Of a stretch of DNA of 64,000 nucleotides, positions 38,954 to 47,228 are shown one piece after another. The notes beneath the pieces were generated by a model. It did not search any database. It saw only the letters and a list, made by a program, of their open reading frames with translations, and was not told the origin of the DNA. Position 1 is the first letter of the stretch. Every line of letters begins with the position of its first letter. The stretch covers positions 310,001-374,000 of the forward strand of contig NZ_CP092588.1 in assembly GCF_023920225.1 (NCBI RefSeq), read 5' to 3'. Origin of the DNA: Vibrio gazogenes (GTDB lineage: Bacteria > Pseudomonadota > Gammaproteobacteria > Enterobacterales > Vibrionaceae). The position numbers and the translations under genes are program-made.

Positions 38954-40774
38954 ATTTGCCAGCTGTGAGACAGTTTGAATAATTTCTTCGATTTCATATC
39001 TGTCTACGCCATCGTCACCACAATATTTTGATCTTTCTTTAATTTGTTCAGCTGTCATCCTTGGCCAGAACCTTTCCAATACATCATCTTTTCTGACGGT
39101 TAATGCTGTTGCGATTTTCTTTTTCGCATCACAGGTATCTGTGTACTCAATGTTGATACCATGAGAAGCTTGAAAAAGCGCAGGGTCTAGATAGTTCTCA
39201 GGCTCTCTTTTCTTGGTAAGGAGAGCAATTTTTCCTTGCTTCTTCAGTTCAGAGATCTTCTCCACATTCCTTGGGTTTTGAATTGGATCCCCTAGATCAG
39301 AATCCATTAATATTCCCCACTCCAAACCCAGTTGATCAATAAGCTTCTTGGATACCCAGTGCTTTAGATTTCCACAGCCACCTATAGGAATACAAGCTAT
39401 ACCCAGTTCAGACAAGGTGTTTTCAATATCACCATTAATCTTTAATTGCTCAGCGGAATGGTTAACAAATGTCACGTCGCTATGTCCTTCTACTAGGAGA
39501 ACACCCCGTGATGATGCAATTTCACTTTCAGGAAGTACTCCTAGACTGATTGCTACCTTTTCAAGGACCTCATCTGACCCGCTGGTTATTTTAGGAGTGT
39601 TATTTTCGTCTTTTTCGATAAAGCGAATAGACTCTACAGGCAGAAGGCCGGCCAACGCTGGGACATGCGTTGTTAATAAAATTTGGCAGTCAGGTCTGCA
39701 TGACAAAGCGATTAGTGCTTCAATTAGCATGATTTGATAGCTTGGGTGCTGTGATGTTTCGGGCTCTTCAATAGCGTATATAACCTTAGGAGAGCTCTTT
39801 TCCACCCTAACCTTTTCCGCTTCAGCTCTAAAAAAGTTGAGCAAAATAAGTCTTCGAACACCGCTACCACGTTTATTTATCGGAACTCCACCCTCGCCAT
39901 CTAACGTGAAATTGAAAGTCCACTTTGGTTTATCCTTAAACCTTGGGTGTAATTCCGACGCCAGCGCTGGATCCATTTCTCGTAATTTTTCTTTCGTACG
40001 CTCTGCGACCTCCAAAACAGACTGTTCGATTTTTTCTTGCAGCTCGTCTATTTCTTGCTGAAGTGACTTTTTGGCTTGATCTACCGCAACCTGAATTGGG
40101 GTTTTTGCCTCAGGATCAGAATCGTTACTCTCTCTATCAGCCTTGAACAAGGCAAATGTAGGCATTTCCGCCTCAATTTTCTTATATATATTTTTTGATT
40201 CTTTTTCCAGCGCACTGACATCCAAATCGAAGTCCGTCAGTTGTAAGTTATCAAATTTATTCCAGATAGCAGAACGCCATAAACTTGCAACTCGCTTATC
40301 CTGTACCTCTCCATCGATACCTAACTCTTTGCCTCGAGCCTTTAATTCCGCTAGTTTTAAGCTATGTAGATCATTAGTGCTTTCGAGAGAAGGGTGCATG
40401 CAGCGAATTAAAATGGCAGGTGCCGATACTGTTTTTTGTACCTTGTACACCTTCGATATTTCGATATCACCATTACTATTTAGCAGGTACTCATTTTTAA
40501 AGCTTGTGGGATAATTCTCATCAACAACAACTTCTTCAGACAACTCATCAAAAACACAAGATATTTTGATTTCAGATTCACCAGACTCTACATTTTTATC
40601 ATCACTATCTATTTTCACAGACTTGTTATTAAAGAAAATCTCGAGTGCCTCAAGTATCGTGGATTTTCCTGCGTCATTTCTTCCAGTGATACCCGTTAAT
40701 CCATCCTCAAATGATATGGAGGTTTCCTCTTTATAGCCTCTGAAGTTTTTTATCTTTATTTCCTTGAGTTGCAT
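38948..40774 (-). CDS. OLD-family ATP-dependent nuclease (AAA ATPase + TOPRIM)
   Basis: The 608-residue protein has an SMC-like ABC ATPase with Walker A GRNDAGKST (about residue 31), a coiled-coil middle (~225-275), signature region KRGSGVRRLILLNFF, and Walker B VIYAIEEPETSQHP. A TOPRIM domain follows from about residue 425 (VLLVEGHSDVTFV with the catalytic Glu, and GILMDSDLGD with the metal-binding Asp-x-Asp). This is the class 1 OLD architecture. OLD nucleases such as P2 Old and the GajA part of Gabija cut phage or replicating DNA. No UvrD-like GajB or reverse transcriptase lies beside it, so it appears as a stand-alone type. Intact. Confidence 0.88.
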   Translation of the reverse strand: MQLKEIKIKNFRGYKEETSISFEDGLTGITGRNDAGKSTILEALEIFFNNKSVKIDSDDKNVESGESEIKISCVFDELSEEVVVDENYPTSFKNEYLLNSNGDIEISKVYKVQKTVSAPAILIRCMHPSLESTNDLHSLKLAELKARGKELGIDGEVQDKRVASLWRSAIWNKFDNLQLTDFDLDVSALEKESKNIYKKIEAEMPTFALFKADRESNDSDPEAKTPIQVAVDQAKKSLQQEIDELQEKIEQSVLEVAERTKEKLREMDPALASELHPRFKDKPKWTFNFTLDGEGGVPINKRGSGVRRLILLNFFRAEAEKVRVEKSSPKVIYAIEEPETSQHPSYQIMLIEALIALSCRPDCQILLTTHVPALAGLLPVESIRFIEKDENNTPKITSGSDEVLEKVAISLGVLPESEIASSRGVLLVEGHSDVTFVNHSAEQLKINGDIENTLSELGIACIPIGGCGNLKHWVSKKLIDQLGLEWGILMDSDLGDPIQNPRNVEKISELKKQGKIALLTKKREPENYLDPALFQASHGINIEYTDTCDAKKKIATALTVRKDDVLERFWPRMTAEQIKERSKYCGDDGVDRYEIEEIIQTVSQLANG

Positions 40775-40799
40775 AAATCCTCCTTAAATATGATTGAGT

Positions 40800-40889
40800 G
40801 GCTAACGCCCCGCTAAACGGCGAGCGCTAGCGAGTCCGGTGGAGGCCACGCTTTTTGTGGCCGGAACGAATTTGAGCGGTTTGTTAGGC
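40800..40889 (-). repeat. attC site
   Basis: GTTAGGC (40883-40889) is an exact box; the opposite end reads GGCTAAC. The 90-bp site has long complementary arms (CGCTAAACGGCG and CCACGCTTTTTGTGG hairpin). The HEPN-like gene stops next to it. Confidence 0.8.
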
Positions 40890-40890
40890 A

Positions 40891-41481
40891 TTACATTCCA
40901 CGGCTCAATTCGGCAGCTTGCATAAGTGCATACGTAAGACGATCAGCTAGCGCTTCAAATTCTTTAGCTTGTGCCGGGGTTACGTTTTCATGAGCATGGG
41001 CCGCCCGATTTCTCAGAAGTCTAAGCTCTTGATAGGCCGAAACAAGTTGAGGAGGAAAATTAGGATCGTAATCTAAATGACCGAGTATTGTCTGGCCTGA
41101 TTTAGGAGGTTCAATTCCCCTGCTTTCAAAGTAGTGATTGAGCGTCCACTCCACGTTTCGCCAACTATCTAGGATAGCCGCATTTGGTATCAATTCGATA
41201 AGCTCTTTTTGGAGCTCTTCCCGAGACTTAGGCGGTGGAGGTTGTACGGCCTTGACAGGCTTCTTCTCTCTAGGAAGTTTTGCCTCCAAGTCACTTAGAG
41301 TTTGGCTGGCCTTTTCTAATTGCTCACCGAAGTCCGCCTCAAAATGCTTAGTTTTAATGCGACGAACATCTTTTATTCGCTCAGCAATAGGCTTTCGAAA
41401 AAGAATGGCAACAACGATTACCGCCACTGGCCATGACAGAATTTGCCCAATCAGGTTAGATGTAAATGTGATCCAATCCAC
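40891..41481 (-). CDS. membrane-anchored protein with HEPN-like RX4H motif
   Basis: The 196-residue protein begins with one membrane helix (about residues 8-28; SWPVAVIVVAILF), a charged coiled-coil linker with a Pro run (PPPPKS, about 80-88), and a C-terminal all-helical domain of ~100 residues containing LRLLRNRAAHAHENVTP. RNRAAH fits the R-x4-H motif of HEPN ribonucleases, although DUF4145-type proteins with a similar helix are not all nucleases. It is the first cassette in the reading direction of the array. A phage-activated RNA-cutting role is plausible but inferred from the motif only. Confidence 0.65.
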   Translation of the reverse strand: MDWITFTSNLIGQILSWPVAVIVVAILFRKPIAERIKDVRRIKTKHFEADFGEQLEKASQTLSDLEAKLPREKKPVKAVQPPPPKSREELQKELIELIPNAAILDSWRNVEWTLNHYFESRGIEPPKSGQTILGHLDYDPNFPPQLVSAYQELRLLRNRAAHAHENVTPAQAKEFEALADRLTYALMQAAELSRGM

Positions 41482-41507
41482 TCTTAGTTTATTCTCCGAT
41501 CTAAGAT

Positions 41508-41570
41508 GCCTAACAGCTTATTATACAGAACCACTCTATGAGAATACTTCTGTATAACTTACCGCCACTC
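41508..41570 (-). repeat. attC/attI-like end of the cassette array
   Basis: GCCTAAC (41508-41514) is an exact core box and lies just upstream of the first cassette gene. TTATACAGAA (41521-41530) and TTCTGTATAA (41548-41557) form a perfect 10-bp stem. The far box is not recognisable, so this could be a damaged attC, or the junction where the array meets other DNA. No integrase gene follows within the next kilobase. Confidence 0.5.
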
Positions 41571-41960
41571 GATGAAAACTCTGTCCTAATCGCATGAAAA
41601 AACAGACGAAATACCAGTAAAAAACATCACTACGTCAGAAATTACAGCACAACACTGTCTAACTCACTCACAAATGATTCACTAACATTTTCACCACCAT
41701 GTACATCTCGGATAAGCTCCATTTGTTCTCGAATAAGCATCGAGATACCCTACATAGCATTGAATAGGTTACAGAAAATCGCCAGAAAAAATTGACACAA
41801 ACATGACATTTTTTGATGTAGATAGGTTTTGTACAAAATTGCAGCGTTTTGATCCTCAAGGGAAATAATGTTGCTGCGGTGTGATGTGCGATGACTTTCC
41901 TGAGTTCAGAGACTCATTGGCTTTCAAAAGGGTTTCTCCCCATTCAAATTAGCCACCAAA

Positions 41961-42149
41961 CAAAGAAAATCATTCACGGAAGAATGATTAGGCTTTTCCG
42001 GGCAGGACGCCCGTAAAAGCCGGTTCTGGAAAGCGCACACCCAAGCCCAACAAAAAAAGATTTTCTGGTTCGTCTTTCATCTTTGAAAGATGAATTGGCG
42101 CACTGAGTAACGATGTCTCTGAAATTGAGAAACGCAATTGTGCGTCAAA
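41961..42149 (-). repeat. structured intergenic repeat, copy A (possible sRNA)
   Basis: Copy A is ~94% identical by eye to copy B over ~190 bp, and weaker similarity extends ~45 bp to the left. It folds locally: GGCTTTT..AAAAGCC enclosing CGGGC..GCCCG (41991-42021), TTCATCTTT/AAAGATGAA, and ATCATTC/GAATGAT (41969-41988). On the minus strand the last hairpin is followed by TTTTCTTTGTTT, like an intrinsic terminator, so a minus-strand RNA of ~190 nt is possible. Confidence 0.55.
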
Positions 42150-42432
42150 ATTCGGTGCCAAAGGCTAGACTAATAAGACTTGTGATATAGATGTTTGGGA
42201 CGCAATCATATTCATTGATTTCATTAGCATTTTCGAAAGCGCCCCAGATACTTTTTCAAGGCCGAAAAGTACCCCAAAAGGTCTAGGGTTGAGTTCAGTA
42301 CCTGTTATCAGGGACGCTTTTATTCGCTCCTGCTCACGAAAAGCTTAAAATTCATCCGTGAATTTTACCCTGAGATCATCGATCAAGCTGGCTTTTTAAA
42401 AAGATTTCACCCAACTTAAATTATCCACCCAA

Positions 42433-42622
42433 CAAAGAAAATCATTCACGGATGAATGGTTAGGCTTTTCCGGGCAGGACGCCTGTAAAAGCCGATTCTG
42501 GAAAGCGCACACCCAAGCCCAACAAAAAAAAGATTTTCTGGTTCGTCTTTCATCTTTGAAAGATGAACTGGCGCACTGAGTAACGATGTCTCTGAAATTG
42601 AGGAACGCAATTGTGCGTCAAA
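42433..42622 (-). repeat. structured intergenic repeat, copy B (possible sRNA)
   Basis: Same units as copy A. In the central hairpin GCCCG has become GCCTG, which keeps pairing through a G-U wobble, and the terminal hairpin remains formable (CATTC/GAATG). The ~470-bp spacing and same orientation indicate tandem duplication. Confidence 0.55.
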
Positions 42623-42753
42623 TCTGGGAGCCGGAGGCGGGGAGAAATAGCAAAAGTGCTTATGCAGCGGTGACGCGTTCAGGATCAGGCAAATGCCAGT
42701 CTCAAAACAATGACAGGGGACGACAAGCGTCCCCTGATTGAAGAAAGGTATTA

Positions 42754-45345
42754 TTAGGCGTGACGTCGAATCGCCAATAACCCAAACAGAGAAACCAATA
42801 GCACGCCACTGACCGAGCCGCCCATTTTTAGTTCCAGTACCGCAGGATCATGATCTGATGCCCGGTATTGGTCACGATATTTAGGGAGGTCGCCTTTATG
42901 TTTGTTATTGTAATCAAACAGAGAAGACTCAGCCGCATTGATATGCCAATCGGTGGCATCAATCACGTGCATTTTTAGACTTGGGCTAATCAAAATATGG
43001 TCTAAAGAGCCCACTTCGTCATTGTACGAATAACTCCAGTTGTCAGGATGGATCATACTCACTGCACTGATATAACCGTAGCCATGTGTGATGTCAGCCC
43101 CTTGATCGCCAAACTGCGGTTTGCCATTGATGAAGGTATCTCTGGCGGCATGGATGGTTTTGCCATATTTCTCAGGGGTGTAATCGGTCAGCACCAGCAA
43201 TGGATCTTCTTTGCCGTAGGCATTGAGGTCTCCGAGAATGACCTGATGACCCTCGATGGTTTTCAACGCTTCTCCCAGTGCAACGGCAGCGGCAACGCGG
43301 AAGTTCTCACATGAGCCTTGGAAATCCGGGTCTTGCTGACCTTGTCCGCCATTTTCAACTGCAGCCGCATCTTCCCAACAGGCTGAGCCTTTGGATTTAA
43401 AGTGGTTCACTGCAACGGTGAGTGTTTGCTCGGTGCCGTTGCTGCTACTGACTTTAAATGTCGGGGCGAGGGTATCACGCTGATAGTTTTTACCGTCTTC
43501 AATCATATTGCCGTCTTTGTCATACACAGCAGGTGCTTGTTGCGATGGCATATGAATGATGCGTGGCGTGGTTAAAGAGACATGTTGATTGCGGTAGATA
43601 AGGCCAGTGGTAATCGCATCGGTGCCGACAGTATCCCGTGAATCGATGGTGCCGTCCTGATTGCTGTCTATCGCCACATAGTGGTAGCGGTTTTCCGGTT
43701 TGTCTATCTGTTGATTGAGTTGTTCAACCAACTGATGAATGGCACCGCCATCGCCGAAACCGTTATTTTCAATTTCCATCAGACCGATAATATCGGCATC
43801 GAGTTGCAAAATTGCCCGCACGATTTTCTCTTGCTGGATTTCAAATTCACCGGCACTTTTCGCGCCACGGTTACTGCCATAAGGATTCGCATCACCGCCA
43901 AATGGAGAATTGAAATAGTTCAGCACGTTGAATGTGGCAATGCGCAGGTCACCACCATTCTTCAACTGTGGTGAAGCGCGGCGTGGCGAGTTGTGAACGA
44001 AGTTATCCTGAGTCAGCGTATTGGTCATGATCAGGCGATATTCACCATAACTGTAAGTGAGTACACCTTGGGCACCGCTGAGGGTATCATTGACGCGAAT
44101 ATAATCTTCGGTAGAACCGTCTTGATCTGCGTCGCTCCGGCCAAACTGCGGGTAGTAAGGGATTTTGCCATCATCAGCAATCTGATCCGATTCAATAAAC
44201 AGACGATGCTGTGCATTGTCCAGACTTTGTTGTTTGGCTTGCTCCGAGCCTGCCACAAAGTTTTGGTTCGGCTGGGCATTCAAACGCCCCTGAGCGAGCA
44301 CCATATTGTTGCGTCTGGCATCATAGTCGTAACTGAAGGTACGAGTCACACGCATGTCCAGACTGGATGGCAGGTTAACCAGCATCCCTTCATAGCGCTC
44401 TAGCGTTTGGGCAAAGTTATCATCCCCTTCGGCTAAGGCAACATCGGTTGCTTGTGGCGGTTGCTGCTCTCCCTGTTTGACCCATTGATGGTTATCAGCC
44501 GAGAGTTCGGTCAAATCATAATACTCTTTGACTTTCCCTTTCGCGCAGACCACATCACCGGGTTTGAGATCAGCGGCTGACTGACCGGTGTAGATGAAAA
44601 GACCTTCCGAAGTATTGCTATTGTAGTCATTCTCCAGCGCTTGCAGATAGAAGCCTTTAGTGAGCCCTGTCGTGACGGCGCTGACGACACCCTGAACGGT
44701 ATATTGTTGATCGGTGGTGTTACTTGAGCCACTGAGCAGTGGCGAGCGGTTGCCTTCTCCTTGAATTTCTTGAATGGAGATAAAGGATTCGCCCTCACAG
44801 GTAAAGCTCGATACCGGGCTGTCGACGGCACCGAGTCCGTCGATATTGTCTTTTCCGGCAGTGAGCCATTGTGATTCGACATAGGTCGGTGAAGGAGTTA
44901 ATTGATTGGATTGACGCACTAAAGTGACGTCTTTGGCAAAATCGTTGCCGCCCATCGTGCCGATCACATCGTGTACCGCACCGTTGCGGAGTAAGGCGAT
45001 CGGGTCATTACCGTTAAAGTTCAGGACAGTGGTATTGGTTTCCTGACTGACTGCCAGAATGTCACCGCCGGCCTGACTATTGGCTATGACGAGCACCCCG
45101 TGAGCCGGAATGCTTCGCCCGTCGAGGGAGAGTTTATTGCCCCACTCGCCGTTCCCATTGGTTGATTTCGCCAGGGTATAGCCGTCCAGAGCGCGTGCTT
45201 CATCTCCGGTATTGGCTATTTCGATGGCTTTATTGTATCCGGAACCTTCCACATATTGTGAAAGGAGAATATCGGCATGTGCCGAGAGCGAAAGAATGCC
45301 TCCGATGGCAATCGAGAGACATGATAATGAGGTTTTGACTTTCAT
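42754..45345 (-). CDS. ExeM/NucH-family extracellular endonuclease with GlyGly-CTERM tail
   Basis: An 863-residue protein: signal peptide (residues 1-24), lamin-tail domain (about 25-150; ILLSQYVEGSGYNKAIEIAN), OB-fold region (about 190-300), an endonuclease/exonuclease/phosphatase domain (about 465-835; RIATFNVLNYFN, DIIGLMEIENNG, ILGDLNAYGKEDP, and SDHDPAVLEL with catalytic Asp-His), and a C-terminal GG-hydrophobic-RR tail (GGSVSGVLLVSLFGLLAIRR). The tail is the GlyGly-CTERM signal cut by rhombosortase for type II secreted proteins. The enzyme degrades extracellular DNA, for nutrients, biofilm remodelling or escape from DNA traps. Complete and monocistronic. Confidence 0.92.
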   Translation of the reverse strand: MKVKTSLSCLSIAIGGILSLSAHADILLSQYVEGSGYNKAIEIANTGDEARALDGYTLAKSTNGNGEWGNKLSLDGRSIPAHGVLVIANSQAGGDILAVSQETNTTVLNFNGNDPIALLRNGAVHDVIGTMGGNDFAKDVTLVRQSNQLTPSPTYVESQWLTAGKDNIDGLGAVDSPVSSFTCEGESFISIQEIQGEGNRSPLLSGSSNTTDQQYTVQGVVSAVTTGLTKGFYLQALENDYNSNTSEGLFIYTGQSAADLKPGDVVCAKGKVKEYYDLTELSADNHQWVKQGEQQPPQATDVALAEGDDNFAQTLERYEGMLVNLPSSLDMRVTRTFSYDYDARRNNMVLAQGRLNAQPNQNFVAGSEQAKQQSLDNAQHRLFIESDQIADDGKIPYYPQFGRSDADQDGSTEDYIRVNDTLSGAQGVLTYSYGEYRLIMTNTLTQDNFVHNSPRRASPQLKNGGDLRIATFNVLNYFNSPFGGDANPYGSNRGAKSAGEFEIQQEKIVRAILQLDADIIGLMEIENNGFGDGGAIHQLVEQLNQQIDKPENRYHYVAIDSNQDGTIDSRDTVGTDAITTGLIYRNQHVSLTTPRIIHMPSQQAPAVYDKDGNMIEDGKNYQRDTLAPTFKVSSSNGTEQTLTVAVNHFKSKGSACWEDAAAVENGGQGQQDPDFQGSCENFRVAAAVALGEALKTIEGHQVILGDLNAYGKEDPLLVLTDYTPEKYGKTIHAARDTFINGKPQFGDQGADITHGYGYISAVSMIHPDNWSYSYNDEVGSLDHILISPSLKMHVIDATDWHINAAESSLFDYNNKHKGDLPKYRDQYRASDHDPAVLELKMGGSVSGVLLVSLFGLLAIRRHA

Positions 45346-45662
45346 TTCTGATCCACTTGACGTTGTTTTCCATGATTATGTGAGATTTCGTTCGTGAATA
45401 ATCAATACATCAAAATTGATAACTCACTACTAAAATGATCAACTATTTCACGGTTTAGTTTTACTTTTTAATATGAAACTAAAAATACATTTCAATTAAC
45501 CTGAGAAGCGCATCACATAAATAGCATCAATAAATTGAGGTGAGTCACACTTATATATGTAACAAAGTCTGTGTTGAGGAAGGGGAGAACAGCCACCGCG
45601 GTACGAGGTGGCTGGTGGTGATGTCAGATGCGATCAAAACAGCAGCATGAAACGATTGGAAT
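45346..45662. other. 317-bp gap between the ExeM-like and RimK-like genes
   Basis: It should hold the promoter of the nuclease gene (minus strand, ATG at 45345) at its left end and the terminator hairpin of the RimK-like gene at 45590-45614. Otherwise AT-rich sequence without frames. Confidence 0.4.
45590..45614 (-). terminator. hairpin after the RimK-like gene
   Basis: CAGCCACC (45590-45597) and GGTGGCTG (45607-45614) make an 8-bp stem ~50 bp past the stop at 45663; only TTCT follows on the minus strand, so strength is moderate. Confidence 0.5.
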
Positions 45663-47114
45663 TCAGAATCCTCGCATCTGAATACGGCGCAGAAATTCGG
45701 TCATAATTCGGTCGTAGAGTAGGTCCCCTAAGAAGGCATCTTCTACATGATGATCGATACTTGGATTATCATTGACTTCAATCACATACACCTGACCATT
45801 GATCTCTTTTAAATCAACGCCATATAAACCATTACCAATTAAATTAGCAGCTTTCAGTGCCGTGTCGATGACATGTTTGGGCACTTGTTTGAGATCCAGA
45901 GTTTCAAAACTGCCGGACGTTGTTCTGCCATTATTATGGTGGTGATATATCTGCCAGTGGCCGCGGCTCATCATGTATTTACATGAGAAAATTGCTTGTC
46001 GATTGAGAATACCGATACGCCAGTCAAAGTCGGTCGGCATGAATGCTTGAGCCAGAATCAACGCACTTTTTTCAAACAACAACGCTGCTTCTTGATTGAG
46101 CGAGTCAACGTCCGTCACTTTGATGACACCCCGGGAGAAAGCACCATCAGGAATTTTTAACACCATCGGGAACGACAGCTCAGAGAGCAGCTTTTCCTGC
46201 CAGTCCGGATCGAAGCTCTGCACAATCACACTTTTCGGGGTAGGTATATGATTGCGTTGCAGTAATTCGGTTAGAAAAACTTTATTGGTGCATTTCATAA
46301 TGGATTCGGAATCATCCATCACCACTAATCCCATTTTCTCGGCCGTCTTTGCAAAACGATAGGTCTCGTTGCTGATGTTGGTGGTTGCGCGGATAAATAC
46401 CCCGTCAAACTCGCCCAAACGGGAGAAGTGCTCCGCTGTAATCGTTTCCAGATTCATGCCTAATCGTTGGGCTGCTTTCTGGAAGCGCTTGAGTGCGGCT
46501 TTATCCGACGGGGGCATTTTTTCCTCCGGATCGGTCAGCATCGCCAGATCATAGCGAGAGGCTTTGTTTTGTTTGGGAGTCTTCCACACTTTGCGGGAAA
46601 ATTTTTCCAGCGATTCAATGAAGAAGTCCTGTTCCGGGTCGGTTAGATCCTGAAACGGGAATGGCTGAATTGATTTGATATGCCACTGCTGATTATGTCT
46701 TGATAGCTCTAGATGAATCACCGGAATCATGAATTGTTCAAACAAATGACGTGCCAGCTTCTCTAACCCGTTTTGTGGTGTGCGGCCAAAATAAATTTTG
46801 CACTGCAACGCATGTTCGGACGGATAGAGTTTATTCAGCTTGAGTAGATTCGAAGAGTGCAGAAACGGCTGATGGATATCATTGATCGCCATGACCCGGG
46901 GGATCACGCGGTGTCCTCTCGCTTCTGCCATCAGTGAGCAATAGTACCCACTGCTCATATAGTCGTAACTGCGGCATAAGTTGACGATCTGAATCGATTT
47001 ATGCGTCGGTTTCCAGTTGGTGTTCAGGTAGCTTTGAACGTTGATAACCTGATCGGAAGGGAAATATTGGTGCCAGTCATTGGTATGATCGGTCACAATA
47101 AAAAGATTTGCCAT
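45663..47114 (-). CDS. RimK-like ATP-grasp ligase with N-terminal RLAN domain
   Basis: The 483-residue protein has an N-terminal RLAN-type domain (about 1-180; LFIVTDHTNDWHQYFPSD) and a C-terminal ATP-grasp (about 200-480; FPMVLKIPDGAFSRGVIKV, DWRIGILNRQAIFSCKYM, GLYGVDLKEINGQVYVIEVN DNPS region with metal ligands). RimK relatives add amino acids to peptides or proteins by ATP-driven amide bond formation. The adjacent divergent gene encodes a GNAT-C39 fusion, a pairing described for RLAN-type amidoligases and thought to make and process a modified peptide. The substrate is unknown. Confidence 0.85.
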   Translation of the reverse strand: MANLFIVTDHTNDWHQYFPSDQVINVQSYLNTNWKPTHKSIQIVNLCRSYDYMSSGYYCSLMAEARGHRVIPRVMAINDIHQPFLHSSNLLKLNKLYPSEHALQCKIYFGRTPQNGLEKLARHLFEQFMIPVIHLELSRHNQQWHIKSIQPFPFQDLTDPEQDFFIESLEKFSRKVWKTPKQNKASRYDLAMLTDPEEKMPPSDKAALKRFQKAAQRLGMNLETITAEHFSRLGEFDGVFIRATTNISNETYRFAKTAEKMGLVVMDDSESIMKCTNKVFLTELLQRNHIPTPKSVIVQSFDPDWQEKLLSELSFPMVLKIPDGAFSRGVIKVTDVDSLNQEAALLFEKSALILAQAFMPTDFDWRIGILNRQAIFSCKYMMSRGHWQIYHHHNNGRTTSGSFETLDLKQVPKHVIDTALKAANLIGNGLYGVDLKEINGQVYVIEVNDNPSIDHHVEDAFLGDLLYDRIMTEFLRRIQMRGF

Positions 47115-47228
47115 GGCCTATAATTCCGGTTGCATGATACTTCGTCTCTTATGAAGATAAGTCTCTTGTGGAGATGAAAGTATCGACATAGTATTGCATC
47201 GCAATCTTCTAACCTTTTGAGGCATCGT

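Larger units (their letters stand above)
41571..42753. other. gene-free region with duplicated structured repeat
   Basis: No convincing frame is found in ~1.2 kb. The region holds the two ~190-bp repeat copies listed separately and, between them, a hairpin with perfect 9-bp arms TAAAATTCA/TGAATTTTA at 42346-42367. Confidence 0.6.

Noticed and set aside
41668..41859. 63-codon minus-strand frame in the gene-free region
   Set aside because: No ribosome site and no protein-like composition.
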